A stretch of DNA of 64,000 nucleotides from Ideonella sp. WA131b (GTDB lineage Bacteria; Pseudomonadota; Gammaproteobacteria; Burkholderiales; Burkholderiaceae_C): the NCBI GenBank assembly GCA_023657425.1, contig JAGTJW010000002.1, positions 672,431 to 736,430 of the forward strand, in the 5' to 3' direction. A program made the translations under genes and the position numbers. The notes below the pieces were generated by a model. That model saw only the letters and a list, made by a program, of their open reading frames with translations. It had not been told where the DNA came from and searched no databases. This document shows positions 43,388 to 50,998 of the stretch, piece after piece. Position 1 is the stretch's first letter. Every line of letters starts with the position of its first letter.

Positions 43388-43950
43388 GTGGTCAGTGCGC
43401 TGATCAAGCGGCTGCTGGTAGCGCTGCGCCGCGCATGGCCAAGGACGAAGATCATCGTGCGTGCGGACTCGGGGTTTTGCCGCCCGCGCGTGCTGCAACG
43501 CCTGGAGCGTTGGGGCGTGAGCCACATCATCGGGCTGCAGAAGAGCCCGCGCCTGAACGAGCAGGTGGCCCTCGCAGAGATGGCCCTGGCCGAGCAGACC
43601 GCAGCCATGAAGAACAAGCAACGCATGTTCGGCGAGTTTCAGTACGCCGCCGGCACCTGGAGCAAGGAGCCAACCCGCGCTTCATCGTCACCGATCTTCC
43701 GGGTTCGCCCAAGACCTTGTACGAGCGCAGATGCTGCGCGCGCGGCGAGGCCCAGAACCCCATCAAGGAAGCGCAACCGGACCTGTTCGGGCGGTGCGCC
43801 AGCTGCCACCGCTACCAGGTCAACCAGCTTCGCCTGCTGCTGGCCGCACTGGCCTACACGCTGATGATCAACCTGCACCGTCTGGCTCTGAAGGGCACCA
43901 AGCTTGCGCAGGCCTGCACCATGCGGCGCATCAATTGCCACACTCACGGG
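43388..43950 (+). pseudogene. IS1380-family transposase remnant
   Basis: The first reading, VSALIKRLLVALRRAWP then IIVRADSGFCRPRVLQRLER, is the DDE core of IS1380 transposases (RADSGF). A frameshift near 43665 moves the continuation (NPRFIVTDLPGSPKTLYE, NPIKEAQPDLFGR, VNQLRLLLAALAYTLMINLH) to another frame. The last part, after about 43930, is degenerate again. The N-terminal half is missing. The remnant is followed by a right end of the CTAG element family at 44019. Confidence 0.8.
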
Positions 43951-44018
43951 CCCGCGACCCACAAAAGTTGGCCGAAGGGCGCCTCAGAGTCATCCAGTGC
44001 TGCGCTCGCGAAACATCC

Positions 44019-44049
44019 GGGGCTGGATTTCTGCCGCCCATGCTCCTAG
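44019..44049. repeat. solo right end of the CTAG element family
   Basis: GGGGCTGGATTTCTGCCGCC followed by CATGCTCCTAG matches the right end of the element at 36625-36655 with one difference (T for C). It lies 70 bases after the IS1380-type remnant and 58 bases before the next gene. Its orientation pairs with the left end at 34399. Confidence 0.8.
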
Positions 44050-44106
44050 ATTTCTGATCCTGGCCCGCTCGCCGTGATCGGGCCGCAACCTGGCAGGAGA
44101 CTTCGC

Positions 44107-45276
44107 ATGGACTTGAAGCAGCGTGCAGACCGGATCTTGAGCAACGCAGTTGCAGGAGGCGCCGTTCCTGGGGTCGTGGCGATGGCTACCGACCGGGAAG
44201 GGACGATCTACGAAGGCGCCTTCGGCGAGCGAACCCTGGGTGGCGGCCAGCCGATGACGCTCGACACCGTGGGCTGGATCGCTTCGATGACCAAGGCCAT
44301 CACCTCGGTGGCGGCAGTGCAATGCGTCGAGCGTGGCCAGCTCGATCTGGACGCCCCGGCGCACAAGGTTTGCCCGCAGATCGGCGACGCCCAGGTGCTG
44401 ACCGGGTTCGACGCCAATGGCAAGCCCACCTACCGTGCGCCGCGCCGCGCCGTCACGCTGCGCCACCTGCTGACCCACAGCTCGGGCTTCAGCTACGAGA
44501 TCTGGAACACCGACATCGCCAAGGTGCAGGAGGCGCTCAGTATTCCGAGCGTCACGAGCTGCGAGAACAAGGCGCTCACGCTGCCGCTGCTGTTCGACCC
44601 CGGCGAGCGCTGGGAATACGGCATCGGTATCGACTGGGCCGGCAAGATGGTGGAAGCCATCAGTGGCAAGAAGCTCGGCGCTTACCTGAAGGAGAACCTC
44701 TTCGACCCACTCGGAATGACGAGCACGGCCTTCAGGATCTCGCCCGACATGCGCAGCCGCCTCGCGGGTGTTCACTTGCGCGGGGCGGATGGCAAGCTCG
44801 CACCGATGCCCTTTGAGTTAACCCAGGAGCCCGAGTTCGAGATGGGCGGGGGCGGCTTGTACGCGACCATGGGCGACTACCTGAAGTTCGTGCGCATGGT
44901 GCTCAACGGCGGCCAGCTTGCCGGAGAGCGCGTGCTCAAGCCCGAAACGGTAGCCAGCGGTCTGATGGTCAACCAGATGGGCGATGCGCGGGTCTCCAAC
45001 CTCAAGACCAACCACCCGCTCACCAACGACGCCGAGTTCTTTCCGGGGGTGAAGAAGAGCTGGAGCCTCGCGTTCCAGATCAACCACGAGCGCACTCTGA
45101 CCGGCCGCCCGGCAGGTGGGCTGATGTGGGCGGGCCTTGCGAATTCGTTCTACTGGATCGACCCGACGACCGGCATCGGCGGCGTGTTCCTGAGCCAGAT
45201 CTTCCCGTTCGCGGACACCGGCTCCGTGCCGACGTTCTACGACTTCGAGACAGCGGTATACGACAGCTTGCGCTGA
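44107..45276 (+). CDS. class C beta-lactamase-related esterase (EstB/family VIII-like)
   Basis: A 389-residue cytoplasmic hydrolase. It shows the SMTK active site (WIASMTKAITSVAAVQCVE), HLLTHSSGFSYEIWN, the second motif WEYGIGIDWAGKMVE and a C-terminal WAGLANSFYWIDP. These features and the absence of a signal peptide are those of family VIII esterases such as EstB, which hydrolyse short-chain esters and sometimes cephalosporin esters. The start at 44107 (MDLKQRADRI) is chosen over an upstream GTG. It stands alone just outside the right end of the mosaic. Confidence 0.87.
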   Translation: MDLKQRADRILSNAVAGGAVPGVVAMATDREGTIYEGAFGERTLGGGQPMTLDTVGWIASMTKAITSVAAVQCVERGQLDLDAPAHKVCPQIGDAQVLTGFDANGKPTYRAPRRAVTLRHLLTHSSGFSYEIWNTDIAKVQEALSIPSVTSCENKALTLPLLFDPGERWEYGIGIDWAGKMVEAISGKKLGAYLKENLFDPLGMTSTAFRISPDMRSRLAGVHLRGADGKLAPMPFELTQEPEFEMGGGGLYATMGDYLKFVRMVLNGGQLAGERVLKPETVASGLMVNQMGDARVSNLKTNHPLTNDAEFFPGVKKSWSLAFQINHERTLTGRPAGGLMWAGLANSFYWIDPTTGIGGVFLSQIFPFADTGSVPTFYDFETAVYDSLR

Positions 45277-45361
45277 AACCAAGAGGCCTGCAGCGACGTG
45301 TCGGAGGCTCTGCCGCCTCGAGGGGGGGCGGCGGCGCCTGATCGCGGAGCTTGACCGAGGT

Positions 45362-45526
45362 TCAGGCGACCTGAAGCGCCTGGCCCCGTGCGGGCGCCCG
45401 CGGCGGTGCCCGCGCTTTCAGACCAAGATGCGTGACGATCTTTTCACGGACCGGCTGCTCCAGAATCACCGAAGTGATCTTCGGCCTGCCGCCGCAGTCT
45501 GGGCTGTACTTGCGCTCTATCTCAAT
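45362..45526 (-). pseudogene. IS91-type transposase C-terminal fragment
   Basis: Leftward, about 54 codons read IEIERKYSPDCGGRPKITSV, then ILEQPVREKIVTHLGLKARA and PPRAPARGQALQVA. This resembles the Cys-containing tail of IS91-like transposases (PxCGG...LEQPVIEKILTHLGL), recognised from memory. The rest of the gene is absent. Confidence 0.65.
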
Positions 45527-45846
45527 CACACCCTCGAGCGCTGCCAGGCCCGGATCATCAACTGCCCTGCTCCAAGGCAGCCGAACCGCGGTACCCGCTT
45601 GCTGCACAGCCGACACCCGCAGCCGCGCGCTCCTGGGCAGCGCGAAGCCTGACCGGTCATGCCTGTCCGAGCACGGGCAGCATCAAGCATCGTCAACCGG
45701 CCTTGATGCGCTCAGCCATCCCCTGCATCAGCCCAGCCCTCAGCACGCGCGCCGCCATCGCACACCGGCCCGCATCCCCCTGTTGCCTCATCGGGCATAT
45801 AGATCGCGTGCAATCATCTTGTGTTCGTCTCAATAAACGATCGTCT
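45527..45846. other. intergenic stretch upstream of ohrR
   Basis: 320 bases between the transposase scrap and ohrR. No gene is supported. The last 60 bases are AT-richer than the surroundings and probably hold the ohrR promoter and operator, but I could not define a clear OhrR dyad. An earlier in-frame ATG at 45703 would give an N-terminal extension unlike the family. Confidence 0.5.
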
Positions 45847-46341
45847 GTGCCCCGCCGTGACGCAGCACCCACCCCCGAAGGCCACTGGCTCGCCCTCGAC
45901 CGCCAGCTGTGCTTTGCGCTCTACGCCTCGTCGCTGGCGATGACCAAGCTCTACAAGCCGCTGCTCGACCCGCTGGGCCTGACCTACCCGCAGTACCTGG
46001 TGATGCTGGTGCTGTGGGAGCACGAAGGCCTGGCGGTGGGCGAGATCGGCGAGCGCCTGGCACTCGACTCGGGCACATTGACGCCGCTGCTCAAGCGGCT
46101 CGAGCAGGCCGGTCTGGTGCTGCGGCTGCGCGACACGGCCGACGAGCGCCGCGTGCGCGTGGCGCTGTCGGCCGCGGGCCGTGCGCTGCGCCGCCGCGCC
46201 CAGGCCATGCCGCAGGCTGTGGCTCGCGCCAGCGGCTGCACGCTGGGTGAGTTGAGCGAACTCACGGCCCAGTTGCAGGGCCTGCGTCGGCGCCTGGCCG
46301 ACAACCTGGCGGCCCTGCCCGCTTCCTCCTCGGCGACCTGA
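45847..46341 (+). CDS. ohrR: MarR-family organic hydroperoxide sensor OhrR
   Basis: A 164-residue regulator. DRQLCFALYASSLAMTKLYK contains the peroxide-sensing Cys of OhrR. LTYPQYLVMLVLWEHEGL, LDSGTLTPLLKRLEQAGLV and DERRVRVALSAAGRAL form the winged helix. A second Cys (ASGCTLGELSEL) near the C-terminus suggests the two-Cys type that forms a disulfide on oxidation. GTG at 45847 is the start. It represses ohr, which follows by 38 bases, until oxidised by organic hydroperoxides. Confidence 0.92.
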   Translation: MPRRDAAPTPEGHWLALDRQLCFALYASSLAMTKLYKPLLDPLGLTYPQYLVMLVLWEHEGLAVGEIGERLALDSGTLTPLLKRLEQAGLVLRLRDTADERRVRVALSAAGRALRRRAQAMPQAVARASGCTLGELSELTAQLQGLRRRLADNLAALPASSSAT

Positions 46342-46379
46342 ACCCGGTCGCCTTAACCCCCACGAAAGCGAGACCACCC

Positions 46380-46814
46380 ATGGCCATCGACAAAGCCCTC
46401 TACACCGGCCGCGCCACCAGCACCGGCGGCCGCACCGGCAGCACCAAGTCCGACGACGGCGCGCTCAGCGCGGTCCTCGTCACGCCCAAGGAACTCGGCG
46501 GTGCCGGCGGTGCCGGCACCAACCCAGAGCAGTTGTTCGCCGCCGGCTACAGCGCCTGCTTCATCGGCGCGATGAAGGCTGTGGCCGCGCGCGCGAAGAC
46601 CGCGCTGCCAGCCGAGCCCACCATCGACGCCGCGGTGTCGATCGGCCCCATGACGGGCAAGCCCGGGGCCTTCGCCGTCGACGTGGCGATGACGATCTCG
46701 GTGCACGGCATGGAGCGTGCCGAGCTCGAGCATCTGGTGGCCGCCGCGCACGAGGTTTGCCCGTACAGCAACGCCACGCGCGGCAACATCAGCGTCGCTC
46801 TGACGGTGGTCTGA
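46380..46814 (+). CDS. ohr: organic hydroperoxide reductase Ohr
   Basis: A 144-residue OsmC/Ohr-family thiol peroxidase. The peroxidatic Cys is in AAGYSACFIGAMK and the resolving Cys in HEVCPYSNATRGN. TGRATSTGGRTGSTKSDDG is the usual N-terminal part. It reduces fatty-acid and other organic hydroperoxides using lipoylated partners. It directly follows ohrR on the same strand, the common arrangement. Length matches the family. Confidence 0.95.
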   Translation: MAIDKALYTGRATSTGGRTGSTKSDDGALSAVLVTPKELGGAGGAGTNPEQLFAAGYSACFIGAMKAVAARAKTALPAEPTIDAAVSIGPMTGKPGAFAVDVAMTISVHGMERAELEHLVAAAHEVCPYSNATRGNISVALTVV

Positions 46815-46851
46815 GGCGGCGTTCCCCCCGGGGGCGGGCCGGGCCGGGCGA

Positions 46852-47217
46852 TCAGGGCTTGAGGGCCATGATCAGCTGGGCCATCGCTCGAGCGTCCCTG
46901 TCGCTGACCAGGGGCTGCGGCGGCATCGGGTCCTCGCCCCACACGCCGCTGCCGCCGGCCTTGATCTTGGCGGCCAGTGTCGCCACCGCATTGGCGTCGC
47001 CGCCATAACGCTCCGCCACCTCCTTGAAGTGGGGGCCGTACTTGCGCCTGTCGACCAGGTGGCAGGCTGTGCAATTGTTGCGCTGCATCAACTGCTGCAG
47101 CGTGGGCGTCTCGGCACGGGCTTGCGGGGTCCAGGCTGCGGCGAGCGCCAGCAACCACAAGGCCAGCGACAGCGTCGCTGCAGATGGGCGGGCCGAAACG
47201 GCTTGGGCAGGCTTCAT
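46852..47217 (-). CDS. class I cytochrome c, periplasmic
   Basis: A 121-residue protein. The signal peptide (LALWLLALAAAWTPQARA) ends before ETPTLQQLMQRN. The haem site is NNCTACH (CxxCH), and the Met ligand is in DPMPPQPLVSDRDA. The C-terminal helix AMAQLIMALKP is typical of cytochrome c551-like carriers. It lies on the same strand as the PQQ-type dehydrogenase, downstream of a hairpin, and could accept its electrons. Confidence 0.9.
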   Translation of the reverse strand: MKPAQAVSARPSAATLSLALWLLALAAAWTPQARAETPTLQQLMQRNNCTACHLVDRRKYGPHFKEVAERYGGDANAVATLAAKIKAGGSGVWGEDPMPPQPLVSDRDARAMAQLIMALKP

Positions 47218-47293
47218 GATGAATCGAGCACTCGAGGTTGACGCCACCCAACACAGGCGCTGTCAGGCGCAGCAGGTCAGGTGCTGATGAGCA

Positions 47294-47321
47294 AAGGGCG
47301 CCGCCTCGCAGCGGCGCCCTT
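47294..47321 (-). terminator. hairpin terminator after the PQQ-type dehydrogenase gene
   Basis: AAGGGCGCCGC and GCGGCGCCCTT form perfect 11-base arms around CTCGCA, 15 bases after the dehydrogenase stop. The T-run is short, so termination may be partial and allow some read-through to the cytochrome gene. Confidence 0.7.
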
Positions 47322-47335
47322 CATGGACCGCTGGT

Positions 47336-48670
47336 TCAGTTAGGCGTGACGCGGTAGATCATCCCGCTGCCTTCGTCGGCCACATACAGGGCGTTGTCAG
47401 GGCCCAGCGAGAGATGCCGGAACCGGCCGGCGAAGGTGGGCCACAGCAGTTCCTCGCGCTTGGCGGACAGTCCGTCACGGCTGAGGTCGAGGATGTCGAT
47501 GCGATTGCCCGTGGGCGTGCCGTGGATGCCGATGCCTGCGTACCCGACTGCCAGGCGGCCTTCCCACTGCTTCCACTGCTTGCCCACCAGGAACACGCTG
47601 CCGCACATGCCTTGCGACAGGCCGTTGTTCGTCCAGGCGGGCTTGAGCGCGTCCGGGAAGGCCTTCAGGTCGGTCATCGGCATGAAGGCGCTGCGCTCGG
47701 CAGGGGGCATGGCACCCATCTGGTTGGGCGAGTAGCCGCAGTAGGCATCGGGGCAGGGGCCACGGCCGTTGCGGTTGTCACGCGGGTCCCAGCCGCCGTT
47801 GCCGCCATTGACCAGCTTGGTCACCTCGTCGGTGTGCCAGGGGCCGTTCTCGGAGAGGAACGGCTCGTTGGTACCGGGCCGGAATGCGATGCCCTGCGGA
47901 TTGCGGAAACCGTAGGCGAAGATGCGCTTGTCGAAGCCGGCGGGCGGGTTGTTGCCAGGCGCAGCCTTGCCGTCGCGGTCCACGCGCAGCACCTTGCCGA
48001 TGATCTGCGTGGGGTGCTGAGGGCCTGCGCCGCTGTGGTTGTCGCCCGTCAGCACGTACAGGAAGCCATCGCCCGGGTTGAAGCGGATGCGGCCGCCGTT
48101 GTGCGCACCCGGCCCACCAAAGGGGTGGGCCGATTTCGCCGGCTTGTAGCCGATGTCGTTGATGATCTCGGAGATGTCGGACACGGCGGCCAGCGGCGCG
48201 TCCACCCTCATCCGCATCACGATGTTGTTGAAACCGCCATAGGTCCGGTTGGGGCCTTTGGAGCTGGCGTAGACGTAGACGAAGCGGTTGCTCGCGAAGT
48301 TCGGGTCCACCGCCACCCCCTGCACGCCGGCCTGGCCGTCGCAGAACAGGTCGTTGCGCACCGTCGCGTAGCCCTTGCTGTCGCCCACGCCCAGCAAGGC
48401 GTTTACCTTGCCCGAAGGCAGGCGCACCGACAGGCCCTTGCACTTCTCGGTGAAGAACATCGTGCCATCGGGCAGGAAGGCCATGTCCCAGGGGGAATCG
48501 GCCTTCTGGAACTCTTCGGCCTTGACGGTGACCTGCGCGGCTGCTGCGGTGGCACCCACCAGCGCCGCCACGGCGATGAGGCTTGCCGGCAGCCAGCGCG
48601 CTGGTCCTCTGCGGACCTTGAGACCCGGGTCAAGGGCGGCTGGACGGAAATCGGGGACGGCTGATCGCAT
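47336..48670 (-). CDS. PQQ-dependent sugar dehydrogenase family protein (soluble type)
   Basis: A 444-residue exported beta-propeller. The signal segment is WLPASLIAVAALVGATAAAA. Family motifs include SPWDMAFLPDGTMFFTEK, GVAVDPNFASNRFVYVYAS, AHPFGGPGAHNGGRIRFNPG, FAYGFRNPQGIAF and SLGPDNALYVADEGSG. These match aldose sugar dehydrogenase/YliI-type proteins that oxidise sugars with PQQ in the periplasm. Several Cys (FCDG, GPCPDAYCGYS, GMCGSVF) suggest extra disulfides. AGGAGACAAC directly before ATG fixes the start. No PQQ biosynthesis genes are in the window. Confidence 0.88.
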   Translation of the reverse strand: MRSAVPDFRPAALDPGLKVRRGPARWLPASLIAVAALVGATAAAAQVTVKAEEFQKADSPWDMAFLPDGTMFFTEKCKGLSVRLPSGKVNALLGVGDSKGYATVRNDLFCDGQAGVQGVAVDPNFASNRFVYVYASSKGPNRTYGGFNNIVMRMRVDAPLAAVSDISEIINDIGYKPAKSAHPFGGPGAHNGGRIRFNPGDGFLYVLTGDNHSGAGPQHPTQIIGKVLRVDRDGKAAPGNNPPAGFDKRIFAYGFRNPQGIAFRPGTNEPFLSENGPWHTDEVTKLVNGGNGGWDPRDNRNGRGPCPDAYCGYSPNQMGAMPPAERSAFMPMTDLKAFPDALKPAWTNNGLSQGMCGSVFLVGKQWKQWEGRLAVGYAGIGIHGTPTGNRIDILDLSRDGLSAKREELLWPTFAGRFRHLSLGPDNALYVADEGSGMIYRVTPN

Positions 48671-48895
48671 GTTGTCTCCTGGTTTTCGTTGGTACTGTGG
48701 ACACTGCCCGGCTGACGTCACCGCCAAAGACCGGACGTGTCGCGGACATTCTGCGGGCGAGACGGCGCTGGGGCGCCATGCCCTACCAAGACAAGGGTCA
48801 TTGCGACGGATCGAGCCGTGCGCCTGAGCGCCCGAGCCGCGGTTCAGGTCGGTGCCCGACAAGAGGCTACGCGGCACCCGCGACACTCGCCCGGG

Positions 48896-49846
48896 TCAGG
48901 ATGACCGGAGCAGTTCCAGCAGCAGGTGCACGCGCGTCTGGGCGGGTGTGGCGTCGCCGGCCACAGGCAGTGCGTCGGCCGCGCGGCCCTCGCCTTCGAC
49001 CACGCCGCCGGCCACGCAGCGCGACGCTCGCCACACACGCACGCCCTGCGCCTGCGCCGCCTTCGCAGCCGCCAGCAGCGTGTGGTGCACGCTGCCGTTG
49101 CCAGTGCCCGCGATGACGATGCCAAGCGCACCGGCAGCCACCAGCGCCTCCATCGCTGCGCCCCGCGCGCCAGCGTGGCTGGTGACGATGTCCACCACGG
49201 GCCAGTCGGCCACGGGCACGGCCAGCACCTCGGCGGCGTCGCCGCCCACCGCCGGCCAGGCACGCAGCAAGCGCAGCCGGCCGTCCTGCCACAGCGCCAG
49301 AGGCCCGGCGTCGCCGCCGCTGAAGGCTTCGGCCCGGTAGCCGTGCACCTTGCGCGCCTCGGTGCCGCTGTACACCGCGCCGCCGAAGGCCAGCAGAACG
49401 CCCTGCGCGCCCGGCAAGCCCGCGAGCGTCACCGCATCCAGCAGGTTCTGCGGCCCGTCGGGCGACGGCGCGGTGGCCGGGCGCATCGCTGCGGTCAGCA
49501 CCACGGGCTTGGTGGCGGCAACGGTGTGGTGCAGGAAGGTGGCGGTCTCCTCCAGGGTGTCGGTGCCGTGGGTGACGACGACCCCGGCCACCTCGGCCCG
49601 CGCCAGGTGTTCGCGCACGGCGCTCGCCAGCGCCACCCAGGTGACGTGGTCCATGTCGCAGCTGTCGAGCTGCGCCAGCGAATGCGCCTCCACGGCGAGA
49701 CCGGCCAGCGCCGGCACGGCGTCGACAAGCGCCTGCGCGGCCAGCGCGCCCGCCTGGTAGCCCAGATGGGCGCCCGGGCGCGTGGCGGCGCCTGCGATCG
49801 TGCCGCCGGTGCCGATGACCACGACGAAGGAATCGGTGCTTGGCAT
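48896..49846 (-). CDS. L-asparaginase
   Basis: A 316-residue amidohydrolase of the asparaginase/glutaminase family. The catalytic threonines are in IGTGGTIAG and VVTHGTDTLEET; a typical GTGNGSVH follows near residue 230. It converts asparagine to aspartate and ammonia. No signal peptide is visible (MPSTDSFVVVIGTGG), so it is a cytoplasmic form, though export cannot be excluded. It is divergent from lexA; the two LexA boxes between them lie just upstream of both starts. Confidence 0.92.
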   Translation of the reverse strand: MPSTDSFVVVIGTGGTIAGAATRPGAHLGYQAGALAAQALVDAVPALAGLAVEAHSLAQLDSCDMDHVTWVALASAVREHLARAEVAGVVVTHGTDTLEETATFLHHTVAATKPVVLTAAMRPATAPSPDGPQNLLDAVTLAGLPGAQGVLLAFGGAVYSGTEARKVHGYRAEAFSGGDAGPLALWQDGRLRLLRAWPAVGGDAAEVLAVPVADWPVVDIVTSHAGARGAAMEALVAAGALGIVIAGTGNGSVHHTLLAAAKAAQAQGVRVWRASRCVAGGVVEGEGRAADALPVAGDATPAQTRVHLLLELLRSS

Positions 49847-49856
49847 CTTCTGCTTT

Positions 49857-49890
49857 CTGGATGAAACTACAGCCCTGGATGGATAGACAG
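49857..49890. promoter_or_regulatory. two LexA (SOS) boxes
   Basis: CTGGATGAAACTACAG (49857-49872) and CTGGATGGATAGACAG (49875-49890) both fit CTG-N10-CAG. They are spaced two bases apart and lie 26-59 bases upstream of lexA. Two boxes at lexA allow tight autoregulation. The asparaginase start is only 11 bases from the first box and might be affected. Confidence 0.88.
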
Positions 49891-49915
49891 CCTGCGCGCC
49901 GCCGCGGGCACCGCT

Positions 49916-50602
49916 ATGCAAGACAACCCCAAGCTCACCGCCCGCCAGCAGCAGATCCTCGATGTCGTGCAAAGCGCCATCGAGCGCACCGGCGCCCCGC
50001 CTACCCGCGCCGAGATCGCCGCCGAACTCGGCTTCAAGTCGGCCAACGCCGCCGAAGAACACCTGCAGGCCCTGGCGCGCAAAGGGGTTATCGAGCTCCT
50101 GGGAGGCACATCGCGCGGCATTCGGCTGAAGTCTGACACGCTGCGCGCGCTCAACCAGGCGCGGCTCGACGGCATTGGCAGGCAGCACATGCTGCCGCTG
50201 CCGGCCATTGCGCAGCTCACGCTGCCGCTGGTGGGCCGCGTCGCCGCCGGCAGCCCCATCCTGGCGCAGGAGCACGTGGATACCAGCTTCCTGATGGAAG
50301 CCTCGATGTGGGCGCGCCGCCCCGACTACCTGCTCAAGGTGCGCGGCATGAGCATGCGAGACGCCGGCATCCTCGACGGCGACCTGCTCGCGGTTCAGAA
50401 GGCCAAGGACGCCAAGAACGGCCAGATCGTTGTCGCCCGCCTGGGCGACGATGTCACCGTCAAGCGCCTGCGCCGTACCAGCAAGGGCATCGAGCTGATC
50501 CCCGAGAACCCCGATTTCGAGACCATCCACGTGCCACCCGAGGCCGATTTCGAGCTCGAAGGCATCGCGGTGGGGCTCATCCGCAACACCATGCTGATGT
50601 GA
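49916..50602 (+). CDS. lexA: LexA repressor
   Basis: A 228-residue SOS repressor. The N-terminal winged helix is [19 protein letters not shown] with [20 protein letters not shown]. The self-cleavage Ala-Gly is in GRVAAGSPI. The catalytic Ser is in [10 protein letters not shown] and Lys in [10 protein letters not shown]. It represses DNA-damage genes until RecA filaments trigger autocleavage. Two LexA boxes precede it. The next gene follows by eight bases and is probably damage-induced too. Confidence 0.97.
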   Translation: MQDNPKLTARQQQILDVVQSAIERTGAPPTRAEIAAELGFKSANAAEEHLQALARKGVIELLGGTSRGIRLKSDTLRALNQARLDGIGRQHMLPLPAIAQLTLPLVGRVAAGSPILAQEHVDTSFLMEASMWARRPDYLLKVRGMSMRDAGILDGDLLAVQKAKDAKNGQIVVARLGDDVTVKRLRRTSKGIELIPENPDFETIHVPPEADFELEGIAVGLIRNTMLM

Positions 50603-50610
50603 GGCACGCG

Positions 50611-50982
50611 ATGCTGGCGCCGCTGAAGCTGTCGAACCTGCCGCCCTTGCCCGTGGGTGCTGCCCGGGCCCCGCGCCCCCCGAAGGCGCCGCCGCCGCGC
50701 AAGGCTGCCACGGCGGCCGAGTGCGAGCGGCTTGAGCAGCTGCCCAACATCGGTCCGTCCATCGCGGCCGACCTGCGCCTCATCGGCATCCAGCACCCGG
50801 CGCAGCTTGCCGAGGCTGACGCGTTCGCGCTGTACCAGGCGCTGCAGCAGGCCACCGGCAAGCGGCAGGATCCCTGCGTGCTCGACACTTTCATGGCCTC
50901 CTGCGCCTTCATGCGCGGCGGCCCGGCCCAGCCCTGGTGGGCCTACACGGCCGAGCGCAAGCAGCGCTTCGGCGTGGTGTAG
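50611..50982 (+). CDS. Cdd1-like helix-hairpin-helix protein (mitomycin-resistance family)
   Basis: A 123-residue protein. A Pro-rich basic N-terminus (PRAPKAPPPRKAA-type composition) leads into ERLEQLPNIGPSIAADLRLI, a helix-hairpin-helix DNA-binding motif. QDPCVLDTFMASCAFMRGG and QPWWAYTAERKQRFG complete the pattern of the Cdd1 family, some members of which are annotated as mitomycin resistance proteins. It is eight bases downstream of lexA and likely co-transcribed under SOS control. The biochemical role is not established. Confidence 0.82.
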   Translation: MLAPLKLSNLPPLPVGAARAPRPPKAPPPRKAATAAECERLEQLPNIGPSIAADLRLIGIQHPAQLAEADAFALYQALQQATGKRQDPCVLDTFMASCAFMRGGPAQPWWAYTAERKQRFGVV

Positions 50983-50998
50983 CGCTCGTCGGCTGCGC

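Noticed and set aside
34399..44049. CRISPR-like array from repeated ends
   Set aside because: The repeats are few, inverted and kilobases apart, without regular spacers or cas genes.
44590..44660. Apparent loss of the Tyr-x-Asn Asn in the esterase (YGIG)
   Set aside because: Family VIII esterases commonly show Tyr followed by varied residues and an Asp here, so this is normal for the group.
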